64,000 nucleotides of DNA from Chitinibacter fontanus (lineage in GTDB: Bacteria > Pseudomonadota > Gammaproteobacteria > Burkholderiales > Chitinibacteraceae), in assembly GCF_013423785.1 (NCBI RefSeq), contig NZ_CP058952.1:1515665-1579664 (forward strand). The letters are read 5' to 3'. The position numbers and the translations under genes are program-made. Below the pieces are notes generated by a model that was given only the letters and a program-made list of their open reading frames with translations, did no database searches and was not told the origin of the DNA. This document shows positions 16,527 through 24,837 of this stretch, piece by piece (position 1 is the first letter of the stretch; each line of letters begins with the position of its first letter).

Positions 16527-17990
16527 ATGTTGGGAACACTAGGGCTGTTTAGCGGGCTGTTTAGCGCGTGGTGGATGATTTTGTGGTGGGCACTGCCAAT
16601 CAGTTGGCAAAAAATGAGCCCGACCGCACTAATGCTGCTGCACGTCGCGCCGCCAATCATCATCGGGATAGGTTATCGCGTCTGGCAATCGATTCAGGAA
16701 AAACGCGCAGCGCAAGCCGAGGCAGACGCCACCAGCACCGCCGAAGCCGAACGCGTCGCGCAACGCGAAGCAGCTCGCGACCAGCACGCGCAACAGTTGG
16801 CCGAGCGCCAGCACAGCGTGAGCTGCCGCGGTGTTTGGGCTCAGGCCATGACAATCGGCGCAGAAGAGCCCGACTGGCTGTCCGAACTGCCTGATGGCGT
16901 ATTCTGGCAAACGCAAATAGAAGACGAGATCGATGCGTCGATTGAACTCACCGAGGCGCTGGCAAGCAATATCGAGCACGTGCTAGTTGATCTGTACGCC
17001 AGTGCACCCGGGGCGGCGTGGCTGCCGCATTACTTTGAAGCGCTGCCGCAGATTGAAGGACGCGAGCAACTGGCCTTGGTGCAAGGCGCGCAAAACAAGG
17101 CGATTGCCGCGCAGATCTTTGATGAAGAAGCGCACGCTGACGTACGCTTTCTGCCCGGCTCGGGCGCTTTGATGGCGCGTGTGCAGCAACTTCTACAGCA
17201 AAATCTGGCCGCCCCCGGCGTGGTGATTCTGGCGGCCGATAGCCCGATTGTGGCCAAAGGTGAGCTGGATGAATGGGACATGCTCGACCCCGAGCTCAAC
17301 TCCCGCAATCCATGGCTAGGTATAACCAGCCAAGCCACAGTAGCTATGGTGTTTCTACGGGATACCCTGCCAGAAGTGCTTAAACCCGAGCTGGCCGAGC
17401 AGAACGAACACGATGTTTACACACCGTACTGGGAAAAGCAGCAAAGCTACGGTAATGAGCTGTGGGGGCGTGTGCCGCCACAATGGCAAGTATCGCTGGC
17501 CGAACTGCCGACGCTGGCGCAATTGCATCAGGCCGAAGCCGCAGAAGTTGAATCAACCCAGCTGCAAGTGCTGACGCGCAAGCTACACACGATGTTTGAC
17601 CATGCCCTCATTAACGCAGGCCTGCGTGATTATCCGTTTAGCGAAGCAGACAAAGACCCTGCCAAAGACCAGGCGCACAGCATTGCCTGGCTGGTGCATA
17701 ACAGCGGCGACGTGGATGTCGGCGCGAACCGGTTGGCGGCAGTATCAAGCGCGCTCAATGCCTTCGAAGTACCGCTCAACCCGATTGATGATGCCAGCAA
17801 TATCGTGCGTGAGTGGGGCGATGTTGGCGCGGCAAGGTCAGCCCTGCAAACCGCGTTAGCAATTACCCATAGCGCACGCCTCGCGGCACCAACCGTCCTC
17901 GCTGAATTTCACTCGCCCGATCTGAATGCCGCGGAGCCAAGTACCGCAATGATCATCAGCATTTTGCGACCACAGGAAAACCCCGCATGA
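16527..17990 (+). CDS. Unrecognised T6SS-linked membrane protein
   Basis: A 487-residue protein I cannot assign to a named family. Two hydrophobic segments lie at the N-terminus (about 5-26 and 33-51), followed by an Ala/Glu/Gln/Arg-rich, probably coiled-coil stretch (about 57-95) and a long soluble domain of about 390 residues. The predicted layout is a membrane-anchored protein with most of its mass on one side. It starts 10 bases after clpV and overlaps the PAAR gene by 4 bases (ATGA), so it is translationally coupled within the T6SS operon. The coupling argues for a T6SS role, possibly a tip or loading accessory; nothing in the sequence shows which. Confidence 0.85.
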   Translation: MLGTLGLFSGLFSAWWMILWWALPISWQKMSPTALMLLHVAPPIIIGIGYRVWQSIQEKRAAQAEADATSTAEAERVAQREAARDQHAQQLAERQHSVSCRGVWAQAMTIGAEEPDWLSELPDGVFWQTQIEDEIDASIELTEALASNIEHVLVDLYASAPGAAWLPHYFEALPQIEGREQLALVQGAQNKAIAAQIFDEEAHADVRFLPGSGALMARVQQLLQQNLAAPGVVILAADSPIVAKGELDEWDMLDPELNSRNPWLGITSQATVAMVFLRDTLPEVLKPELAEQNEHDVYTPYWEKQQSYGNELWGRVPPQWQVSLAELPTLAQLHQAEAAEVESTQLQVLTRKLHTMFDHALINAGLRDYPFSEADKDPAKDQAHSIAWLVHNSGDVDVGANRLAAVSSALNAFEVPLNPIDDASNIVREWGDVGAARSALQTALAITHSARLAAPTVLAEFHSPDLNAAEPSTAMIISILRPQENPA

Positions 17991-18250
17991 AACGTGTGAT
18001 ACGCCTCGGAGATCCAACTAGCCATGGCGGTGTAGTCATCAGTGCCGCACCTAAAAGTGTGCTGTTTGATAAGCCCGTTGCCAGAGTGGGTGATAAGGTC
18101 ACCTGCCCCATCAAAGGCCACGGCACCTGCCCGATTGTTGAAGGTGACCCAACTTGGCTAGTCGATGGCAAAGCCGTCGCACTCGAAGGCCATAAAACCG
18201 CCTGCGGTGCTGCGCTGATTTCTACCATGCCGCAAGTTGGCAAGGGATAA
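17987..18250 (+). CDS. PAAR-domain spike-tip protein
   Basis: An 87-residue stand-alone PAAR protein that caps the VgrG spike as a sharpened tip. It begins MKRVIRLGDPTSHGG and carries several potential metal ligands (H13, C40, H45, C48, H69, C73), in keeping with the metal-bound tip of PAAR proteins. There is no C-terminal toxin extension. It overlaps the preceding gene by 4 bases and is the last gene of the tssJ-to-PAAR run; the next gene, tssA, converges on it. Confidence 0.93.
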   Translation: MKRVIRLGDPTSHGGVVISAAPKSVLFDKPVARVGDKVTCPIKGHGTCPIVEGDPTWLVDGKAVALEGHKTACGAALISTMPQVGKG

Positions 18251-18274
18251 AGGTTGGGGATTAACCTAAATTTA

Positions 18275-18327
18275 GTGGGTATATTTACTTAAAAACCATT
18301 AAACAATGGATACAGAAACATACCCAC
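18275..18327. repeat. Intergenic inverted repeat GTGGGTAT / ATACCCAC
   Basis: GTGGGTAT at 18275-18282 (within GGGTATAT) and its perfect complement ATACCCAC at 18320-18327 frame a 37-base spacer between the convergent PAAR and tssA genes. It belongs to the ATATACCC repeat family of this window. It may form a long-loop hairpin or act in 3'-end processing; no T-tract is present. Confidence 0.5.
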
Positions 18328-18355
18328 CACCGTATCTCATTCAGCGCCAAGAACC

Positions 18356-19480
18356 TCAATCCCGCCGGATATCCAGCAATTCATTCAACTGCCCTAGCGT
18401 TGAGTCATCCTTGATCACTGAGCTGAGCCATTCTTCTAGGCTCATTTCGGCCCATTTGGCGGCGCGTTCAGCTAGCAGCGCGACGGGGCTGTGGGGTTCG
18501 TGTTGGCGGAAGTAACGAGCGACTTCTTGCAGTTGGCGTACTGCGTCGGCGCGGTTTTGGATTGGGCCGTGCATCACGGGTGCGGCAGGCGCGGCGTGCG
18601 CGTATACGGGCTGAGGCATAACAGAAGCGGCAGAGTGCGGCATGTCGGCGACCTTAGAAGCGATGGGGGCGGTGAGTAAGCTGCCAGTGCTGGCGGCGGG
18701 GGTTGGCTCGCCCCATTGCAGGCGCAGGCGGTTGACCACTTCTTGGCAGGCGCTCAGTGCGCCGCGTAACTCGGCCAAGCTTGGTGCGGCGTAGCCAAAG
18801 CGCTCATCAATGCGCTGATCGAGCGCTTGGTACGCGTTTTGCGCGGCTTCAAGTTCTTGATGCAATTGCGCAAACCACGTCGGGCCGCTGGCGTTAACGC
18901 TTTTATCAAATACATCGCCGGCCAGTTTGCCTTCGGCGATAGCCGCTTCTTTAGCCTGATAGTCTTTCAACCCGAGGTTTTCGACGTCGCGCGATTCTTG
19001 CCACTGCTGCCAGTTGTAGCCGCCATGCTGCGGATGGGTCAGCGGCACTTCACGCAACGCCATACCCAGCTGGGTATTACACCACTCTAGCTTGCCGACG
19101 CGCTCGTCCAGATCGTCTGGGTCGTACTCAGGGTAGCCCGACTCCCAATATTGCTCGAGCAAGCCATCCATCGTTTGCAACGCCAATTGTGCACCGACAA
19201 AGCCACGCGTTTTAACCAGCGCTTCGCCGTACCACACGGCCAGCTGCAGATCTTTACTTTGTGCGCTCAAACCCTGCTCACACAGGTTGATCACTTTGTT
19301 CCAATCGGCAGTTTTGAGCTGCTGCCCCCATTCACCTTGCGACAGCGTCGGGTCATCGGCGCGGCGCGCTTCGCGGATTTGGTCAAACAAGCTGGAGTAG
19401 CCTAAATCCTCACCCGCAGGTTGATCTGGGCTAATCGGCGCGAGGAGCGTACTGAGTTTTTCGGGGATATTCATAGACAT
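18356..19480 (-). CDS. tssA: T6SS assembly cap protein TssA
   Basis: A 374-residue TssA-family protein. The N-terminal ImpA-type domain is recognisable from PISPDQPAGEDLGYSSLFDQI and the ADW segment. The C-terminal region contains RADAVRQLQEVARYFRQHEPHSP and AERAAKWAEMSLEEWL, as in the canonical class. TssA primes sheath and tube assembly and stays at the growing end of the sheath. It is transcribed opposite to its neighbours, convergent with the PAAR gene and divergent from tssF. The ATG at 19480 is used; another ATG two codons later is equally possible, since neither has a strong ribosome-binding site. Confidence 0.92.
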   Translation of the reverse strand: MSMNIPEKLSTLLAPISPDQPAGEDLGYSSLFDQIREARRADDPTLSQGEWGQQLKTADWNKVINLCEQGLSAQSKDLQLAVWYGEALVKTRGFVGAQLALQTMDGLLEQYWESGYPEYDPDDLDERVGKLEWCNTQLGMALREVPLTHPQHGGYNWQQWQESRDVENLGLKDYQAKEAAIAEGKLAGDVFDKSVNASGPTWFAQLHQELEAAQNAYQALDQRIDERFGYAAPSLAELRGALSACQEVVNRLRLQWGEPTPAASTGSLLTAPIASKVADMPHSAASVMPQPVYAHAAPAAPVMHGPIQNRADAVRQLQEVARYFRQHEPHSPVALLAERAAKWAEMSLEEWLSSVIKDDSTLGQLNELLDIRRD

Positions 19481-19528
19481 TTACAGCGCAGTATGGGGTA
19501 GATGATTGAATGGCATTGACGCTGAACG

Positions 19529-19572
19529 GGTAAATTTTGTCAGTAATTTACATCACACAGTAGAAATTTACC
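19529..19572. promoter_or_regulatory. Candidate operator in the tssA-tssF divergent promoter region
   Basis: GGTAAATTT (19529-19537) and AAATTTACC (19564-19572) are a perfect 9-bp inverted repeat, and a third partial copy, AATTTAC (19545-19551), lies between them. The region separates divergent tssA and tssF starts and must contain both promoters. Repeated half-sites here could bind a regulator. No -35/-10 pair was convincing, so this is a pattern only. Confidence 0.35.
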
Positions 19573-19673
19573 GGTTCATCATTACGTATAAATAGCCGAT
19601 AATGTCAGGCTTTCTGCACTGAGCCGTGCTCAGGATAGATTGTTTTCCTTTTTGTCTGGAACTCCTCGCTCGC

Positions 19674-21527
19674 ATGCTCGACTCTCTGCTGCCGTATTAC
19701 GAACGCGAACTTAGTTTATTGCGCGAACTTTCTGGTGAATTTGCACGTCGATACCCCAAAATCGCTGGCCGTTTACAGCTCGAAGGCGATCAGTGCGAAG
19801 ACCCGCATACCGAACGGCTGATCGAATCGTTTGCTTTTTTGGCGTCGCGCATTCACAAAAAACTCGATGACGAATACCCCGAAATTGCGGCCAGTTTTCT
19901 CGATGTGCTGTACCCACACTATTTGCGCCCGATTCCTTCGTCGAGCATCGTGCAATACGAGTGCGACCCAGAGCGCCCCGAAATCGCCAAGCGCTATACC
20001 ATCGCGCGCGGCCAAGCAGTGCATGCGCCCGCGATTGGCGGCGTCACGTGCAAATTTCGCTCGTGTTATTCGGTTGATTTGTACCCGCTATCGCTCACCC
20101 AGGCTAAGATCGAGCTCACCAGTAGCTCGCCCTATTTAAGACGTATAGCGCCAGATGCCGCAGCGATATTGAGCCTAGAGCTAAATACCCATGGTGGATT
20201 GGCACTGTGTGATTTAGATCTGCAATCGCTGCGCTTCTTTTTGGATGGCGAACCGGCATTGATGCATTTGCTGTATGAATTGCTGCTATCGAACACACTG
20301 CAAGTGCGGGTCGGCGACGGCAGCGACGACCCCGCTTTCACGCGAGCGCTACCGACCAGCGCTTTGCAAGCAGTGGGCTTTGGCCGCGACGAAGGCATGC
20401 TTGAATACGACGAGCGATCTTTTCTGGGCTACCGCTTGCTCACCGAGTATTTCAGCTTCCCCGATAAATTCCTGTTTGTCGAGCTGCAACAGTTAGCCTC
20501 CGCAGTGCGTAATCTGCGCGGCAATAAATTAGTCATTCAATGCGTTTTCAAGCAATGGCCCGATAGCGAGCGCCACGCGCGCCTGCTCAATCATTTGCAA
20601 GCCAGCCATTTCAAACTCGGCTGCACGCCGATTGTGAATTTATTTGTGCATCAAGGCGAGCCGATTCGCGTCACACACCAACGCGCTAGTTATCCCGTCA
20701 TTGCCGATGCGCGCAAACAGCAAGCGTTTGAAGTAATGCAATTGCGCCGCGTGGTGCGCGTTGAAAAAACCGGTAGCCATGAAAGCAGCGAAGAAGTCCT
20801 GCCGTTTTATGCTATTCGCCACGGCGCAGAGGAAAATAACGCGCAATTTTACTGGCATGCCAGCCGCGAAGCCTCGCCACGCCAAGACGATAAGGGCACT
20901 GATCTAGAGCTGCATCTGGTCGATCTGGATTTCAACCCAGTTCGCCCGAGCGCAGAAGTGCTGAGTATCGAAATGCTCTGCAGCAATCGTGATCTGCCCG
21001 AAATGATTCCATTTGGCGGCAATCAATCGGGGCAACACACCGACTTTAGCTTGCCCGGCCATTCGGTCGTCAAACGGGTGCGGCTCTTGCGCAAACCGAC
21101 TGGAACTTTGCGGCCACCGCAAAAACGCGGCCTGCAATGGCGCTTGGTATCGCATCTGTCGCTTAACTATCTATCTCTGATCGAAACCGGTCGCAGCGCC
21201 CTACAAGAAATGCTGGTGCTCTACAATCTGAGCGATTCCGCAGTCAATGCCAAGCAGATTCAGGGCATCGTCGCGATCGAAAGCGCGCCCGCAGTCACCC
21301 GCGTGCTGGGGCGTGATTTTGCCGGTTTTGTGCGCGGCACCGAAATAGCATTAACGCTGGACGAAGAAAACTATGTCGGCGGCAGTGTGTATTTATTTGC
21401 CAGCGTGTTGGAACGCTTTTTTGCGCTGTATTGTGCGCCCAATAGTTTTACTCGCTTGCGCGTAAAAACACGCCAACAGGAGGTCGCAGCATGGCCAGCA
21501 CGAGCCGGCGAAGCCCTCGTCATCTAG
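19674..21527 (+). CDS. tssF: T6SS baseplate protein TssF
   Basis: A 617-residue baseplate wedge protein. The start is set at the ATG at 19674 because the protein then begins MLDSLLPYYERELSLLREL, the usual TssF N-terminus; an upstream GTG at 19626 would add 16 atypical residues. TssF forms the wedge with TssG and TssE around the VgrG hub. Length is typical and the frame is intact. The stop lies 37 bases inside tssG, so the two are translationally coupled, as is common for this pair. Confidence 0.94.
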   Translation: MLDSLLPYYERELSLLRELSGEFARRYPKIAGRLQLEGDQCEDPHTERLIESFAFLASRIHKKLDDEYPEIAASFLDVLYPHYLRPIPSSSIVQYECDPERPEIAKRYTIARGQAVHAPAIGGVTCKFRSCYSVDLYPLSLTQAKIELTSSSPYLRRIAPDAAAILSLELNTHGGLALCDLDLQSLRFFLDGEPALMHLLYELLLSNTLQVRVGDGSDDPAFTRALPTSALQAVGFGRDEGMLEYDERSFLGYRLLTEYFSFPDKFLFVELQQLASAVRNLRGNKLVIQCVFKQWPDSERHARLLNHLQASHFKLGCTPIVNLFVHQGEPIRVTHQRASYPVIADARKQQAFEVMQLRRVVRVEKTGSHESSEEVLPFYAIRHGAEENNAQFYWHASREASPRQDDKGTDLELHLVDLDFNPVRPSAEVLSIEMLCSNRDLPEMIPFGGNQSGQHTDFSLPGHSVVKRVRLLRKPTGTLRPPQKRGLQWRLVSHLSLNYLSLIETGRSALQEMLVLYNLSDSAVNAKQIQGIVAIESAPAVTRVLGRDFAGFVRGTEIALTLDEENYVGGSVYLFASVLERFFALYCAPNSFTRLRVKTRQQEVAAWPARAGEALVI

Positions 21528-22513
21528 AGCAGGAGCTGCTCGCCAACCCGAGCGAGTATCGCTTTTTCCAAGCGGTACGCATTTTAGGGCTGAGCGCAAA
21601 AAAACGCGGCGAACGTCGTGGTGTTTTGCCAGAGAAGCTACGCTTTCGTACGCTGGCTAATCTGAGCTTTCCGGCCAGTGAAATCACGCGTTTTGCGCCG
21701 AGCAAGCACGATGATGATCAACACGAAATGGAAGTCGCGTTCATGGGGCTTACTGGCCCCAGCGGCGTGCTGCCGACTAGCTATACCGAGCTCTTGATCG
21801 AGCGCCGCCAACAATTTCGCGACCCAACGCTGCATGCGTTTTTTGATATTTTCAGCCATCGCTCGATTGCACTGTTTTACAGCGCGTGGAAAAAATATCG
21901 CTTCTGGCTACAAGTAGAAAATGGCGAGCAAGACGGCTTTACGCGCAATTTGCTTGATTTGGGCGGCATGGGTTTGGGTGCCTTGCGTGGGCAGCTCGGT
22001 AAAGACGCGCTACAGAGCGAAAATCTGTTTGTTTATTACGCCGGATTGTTAAGCCAAAAGCCAATGTCGAGCCAAGCGCTCACGACGCTGATCGAGGGCT
22101 TTTTTGGCTTTCGTGCCGAGCTGGAGCAATTTGCTGGCCAATGGATGAATCTGCCGCAAGCGGAGCAAACCCAATTGGGTGGCCAATATTGCGAGCTGGG
22201 TGTGTCCGCTTTTGCCGGCGATCGGGTGTGGGATCGACAAACCAAGCTCAATTTGCGCCTTGGGCCGCTGCGCTTGGCGCAATACCAAGCGTTACTGCCG
22301 CAAGGCGATGGCGCCAAATCGCTCAAGGAGCTGTTGAAATTCAGCCTTGGCCATGGTCTGGCTTGCGATGTGACGCTGATTCTTGATCAGCGTGATGTGC
22401 CAGCCGCCCAACTGAATCCGCAGCAGCAGCAGCAGCTCAGCCTCGGGGGCAGTTGCTGGCTTGGTGCTCAGCAGCAAGATCCAAGCGATATGGTGTACTC
22501 CTTACTCGCCTAG
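21491..22513 (+). CDS. tssG: T6SS baseplate protein TssG
   Basis: A 340-residue TssG-family protein, partner of TssF in the baseplate wedge. Family features visible are the N-terminal YRFFQAVRIL, the MGLTGPSGVLPTSYTELL segment and FFDIFSHRSIALFYSAWKKYR. The gene overlaps the end of tssF by 37 bases and its ATG is preceded by an AGGAGG-like sequence inside tssF. It is the last recognisable T6SS gene on this side. The following 251 bases contain repeats and the promoter of the next operon. Confidence 0.94.
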   Translation: MASTSRRSPRHLEQELLANPSEYRFFQAVRILGLSAKKRGERRGVLPEKLRFRTLANLSFPASEITRFAPSKHDDDQHEMEVAFMGLTGPSGVLPTSYTELLIERRQQFRDPTLHAFFDIFSHRSIALFYSAWKKYRFWLQVENGEQDGFTRNLLDLGGMGLGALRGQLGKDALQSENLFVYYAGLLSQKPMSSQALTTLIEGFFGFRAELEQFAGQWMNLPQAEQTQLGGQYCELGVSAFAGDRVWDRQTKLNLRLGPLRLAQYQALLPQGDGAKSLKELLKFSLGHGLACDVTLILDQRDVPAAQLNPQQQQQLSLGGSCWLGAQQQDPSDMVYSLLA

Positions 22514-22605
22514 CCTCAAGCCAGCCTGAGTCATCAGGCAGTTTGCTGTCCATATTTTTTATTCCCTTCGTTCACTTTGCGGCAGGGCAACGGCGTCAGT
22601 CCTCT

Positions 22606-22673
22606 TATACCTAGGCCAGTATTCTATCGAAGACCATGTTTAATATAGCGGTCAAAGCCATACCCAAAGGGTA
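22606..22673. repeat. Intergenic repeat copies after tssG
   Basis: TATACC-TAGGCC-AGTATT (22606-22623) is a near-palindrome with the same N6 spacing as the copies at 5476 and 27328. TACCC-AAA-GGGTA (22661-22673) is a perfect short palindrome within ATACCC. Both lie between the tssG stop and the GntR operon promoter. They are assigned to the window-wide ATACCC family, the first copy with one mismatch. Confidence 0.4.
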
Positions 22674-22704
22674 AGAATTCATTTAGCGCTGCTGCATTTT
22701 TTGC

Positions 22705-22733
22705 TTGCAAAGTAATTCAGCTACAAATATAGT
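22705..22733 (+). promoter_or_regulatory. Predicted sigma-70 promoter of the GntR-ABC operon
   Basis: TTGCAA (22705-22710), a 17-base spacer and TATAGT (22728-22733) form a good -35/-10 pair, 32 bases before the gntR ATG. The possible operator GTGTG-N12-CACAC overlaps the -10 box and the expected transcription start. Confidence 0.55.
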
Positions 22734-22753
22734 GTGCTACATAACTAACACAC
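22732..22753. promoter_or_regulatory. Candidate GntR/YtrA-type operator
   Basis: GTGTG (22732-22736), 12 bases, CACAC (22749-22753) form an inverted repeat overlapping the predicted -10 element. A GntR-family repressor is encoded immediately downstream, and YtrA-type members usually repress their own operon. Autoregulation is therefore a reasonable inference. Confidence 0.45.
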
Positions 22754-22764
22754 AGATACAGCAC

Positions 22765-23127
22765 ATGACGGACTGGAATAATCAATCGCCGATCTATCTG
22801 CAGTTGGCTGATCGTTTGGGGCAGGCGCTGCTCGATGGCACGCCGCCCGAAGGCCAAGCCATGCCATCGGTTCGGGTGCTGGCGGCCGAATATGGCCTCA
22901 ACCCTTTAACGGTCAACCGCGCGCTGCAGGCGATGGTCGATGCGGGGCTGCTGGAAAGCCGCCGCGGGCTGGGCATGTTTGTGCTACCACAAGCCAGCGA
23001 GCGCTTACGAGCAGCCGAACGAGAGCGTTTCTTAAATAGCGAATGGCCGATTCTGGCCGCCAAATTACGTCGCCTTGGGCTGAGCCCCAGCGATTTGCAA
23101 TGGTCTTATGAGGAGCAAGGGCAATGA
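22765..23127 (+). CDS. GntR-family regulator, YtrA subfamily
   Basis: A 120-residue protein: a winged helix-turn-helix of the GntR type (PIYLQLADRLGQALLDG..., AMPSVRVLAAEYGLNPLTVNRALQAM) followed by only a short C-terminal tail, which is the YtrA arrangement. Such regulators typically repress adjacent ABC-transporter genes involved in envelope stress or antibiotic response. The ATG at 22765 gives the expected N-terminus; an upstream in-frame start would lie inside the predicted promoter. The stop overlaps the ATPase gene (ATGA), and a possible operator sits upstream. The inducing signal cannot be told from sequence. Confidence 0.88.
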   Translation: MTDWNNQSPIYLQLADRLGQALLDGTPPEGQAMPSVRVLAAEYGLNPLTVNRALQAMVDAGLLESRRGLGMFVLPQASERLRAAERERFLNSEWPILAAKLRRLGLSPSDLQWSYEEQGQ

Positions 23128-23990
23128 GCGAATTAGTGGCCATCCACGATTTATCGGTGTCATACGGCGCGAAACAGGCCGTTAAACCCATGTCGTTTCA
23201 ATTAGAGCGCGGACGTATTATTGGCCTGTTGGGTAGCAATGGCGCGGGTAAAACCAGCTTGATGCAGGCGATGATGGGGCTCATCCCGTTTAAAGGCACC
23301 ATCAATATTCTGGGCTTTGATCCGCGCACGCAGCGCGAAGCGATGCTCGAACACGTGTGCTACATCCCCGACGTGGCGATTTTGCCACCGTGGATTGAAG
23401 TGCAGCAGTTGCTGCAATTGATGTGCGGCTTGCACCCTAAATTTAATCGCGAATTGGCGCTGCAAAAGCTGGCGCGCACGACGATCAAGCTCGAATCCAA
23501 GGTCAAGCAACTCTCGCGCGGCATGATTGTGCAGTTGCATCTGGCCATCATCAGCGCGATCGACGCCAAATTGATGATTTTGGACGAACCGACTTTGGGG
23601 CTCGATATACCAGCGCGCAAAGCGTTCTACGACATGCTGGTGAGCGACTGGTGCAATGAGGAGCGCACGGTACTCATCGCAACGCATCAGATCGATGAAA
23701 TCGAAAACCTGCTGTCGGATGTGATGATGATTAAAGACGGCGAACTGGTCTTGCACGATCAACTCGACGCACTCGAAGATCGCTATATCGGCCTGCGTTA
23801 CAGCAGCGAACACAGCGCGGCGGTGGCCGCCGCAGCGCAGCTGCATTGCTTCCGGCAAATGGGTGGCGAATGCGCAATTTTCGCCGCGCCCTTCCCGCCT
23901 GAACTTGAACAATTCGGCCAGACCTTCCGCGTTGAACTCGCCGATTTATTTGTTGCCCTGAGCCAAGGAGAGCGCCATGCAACAGTTTAA
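23124..23990 (+). CDS. ABC transporter ATP-binding protein, YtrB-like
   Basis: A 288-residue ATPase with Walker A GSNGAGKTS (about 34-42) and Walker B LMILDEPTLGLD. The usual LSGGQ signature reads LSRGM here, as in some YtrB-type ATPases; whether activity is altered is unclear. Residues after about 220 form a C-terminal extension. It starts within the stop of the GntR gene and ends 14 bases inside the permease gene, so the three are a coupled operon. It probably drives the adjacent ABC-2-type permease; the substrate is unknown. Confidence 0.9.
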   Translation: MSELVAIHDLSVSYGAKQAVKPMSFQLERGRIIGLLGSNGAGKTSLMQAMMGLIPFKGTINILGFDPRTQREAMLEHVCYIPDVAILPPWIEVQQLLQLMCGLHPKFNRELALQKLARTTIKLESKVKQLSRGMIVQLHLAIISAIDAKLMILDEPTLGLDIPARKAFYDMLVSDWCNEERTVLIATHQIDEIENLLSDVMMIKDGELVLHDQLDALEDRYIGLRYSSEHSAAVAAAAQLHCFRQMGGECAIFAAPFPPELEQFGQTFRVELADLFVALSQGERHATV

Positions 23991-24822
23991 AACCCTCATG
24001 CTGCGCGAATGGATGCAGCACCGCCGCTCGTGGTTAATTTTAGGTCTGTGGTCACCGGTGATTGTCTGGGCCTTGGTGTACCTTGTCTTGCTGACTCAAG
24101 GTACACCTCAGTTCAGCGACAATATCGCCACCAATTCCAGCAAAATCGCCGCTTGGGTTATCTCGGCCCAAACCAGCTTTGTGCTTTATTTCAGCCTGAT
24201 TGGCGTGTTATTTACCGTGCCGGGGCTGCCTTACCGTGATAAAGACGACAAATCGCTGGCTTTTTGGCGCTCACTCCCAATCAATGAGCGCGCGGCGGTC
24301 GGAGCACCGATCTTGATGCATGGCATTGTCCTACCACTGCTGGCAATCACCGCAGCAATTGGCTTGAATGTTTTACTCTCTGCGCCGATGTGGATTACGC
24401 ACCTATCCGCTGGACAACTTGGCGTGCTGCTGGCCGGCGTATTCGGCACCATTTTGCAGGGTTTACTCAGCCTAATCTGGCTGTTGCCACTGGTATTGCT
24501 GCTGGCCTTGGGCAATAGCGCCGTTCGCCGCTGGGGTATGGTTTTGGTCATTATTGGCGCGGCCGTGGCTCAATCTTACCTGAGCAAAATGCTCCCGAGC
24601 CTCGCCGCGAGCCGCTTTGTTGAGGTGTATTTTTCCGGCTTATTCGGGATTATCAGCCACGTCGATTTTCTGAATCTGATGGCCAGCCCAGGCCAAGCGG
24701 CCGAGCAGTTTAGTTTTGTTAGCTCTTTTGCCTTGAACCTGCCCTTTGTGATTAATTTGGCCGTGAGTGCATTGTGTATTGGCGCGCTGATCTGGCGTCG
24801 TCAAACCGGTCAAACCGCTTAA
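23977..24822 (+). CDS. ABC-2-type transporter permease
   Basis: A 281-residue membrane protein with about six hydrophobic segments, for example ILGLWSPVIVWALVYLVLL near the N-terminus and LLSLIWLLPLVLLLAL in the middle. The layout fits an ABC-2-type permease working with the ATPase encoded just upstream, whose gene it overlaps by 14 bases. No substrate-specific motif is visible. Together with the YtrA-like regulator and the downstream envelope protein it suggests an envelope-linked export or stress function. Confidence 0.85.
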   Translation: MQQFKTLMLREWMQHRRSWLILGLWSPVIVWALVYLVLLTQGTPQFSDNIATNSSKIAAWVISAQTSFVLYFSLIGVLFTVPGLPYRDKDDKSLAFWRSLPINERAAVGAPILMHGIVLPLLAITAAIGLNVLLSAPMWITHLSAGQLGVLLAGVFGTILQGLLSLIWLLPLVLLLALGNSAVRRWGMVLVIIGAAVAQSYLSKMLPSLAASRFVEVYFSGLFGIISHVDFLNLMASPGQAAEQFSFVSSFALNLPFVINLAVSALCIGALIWRRQTGQTA

Positions 24823-24837
24823 TAAGGAGTATTTGAG

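Noticed and set aside
23202-23912. 236-codon frame antisense to the ABC ATPase gene
   Set aside because: The plus-strand ATPase has intact Walker motifs; the antisense product has no domain character and is a by-product of codon bias.
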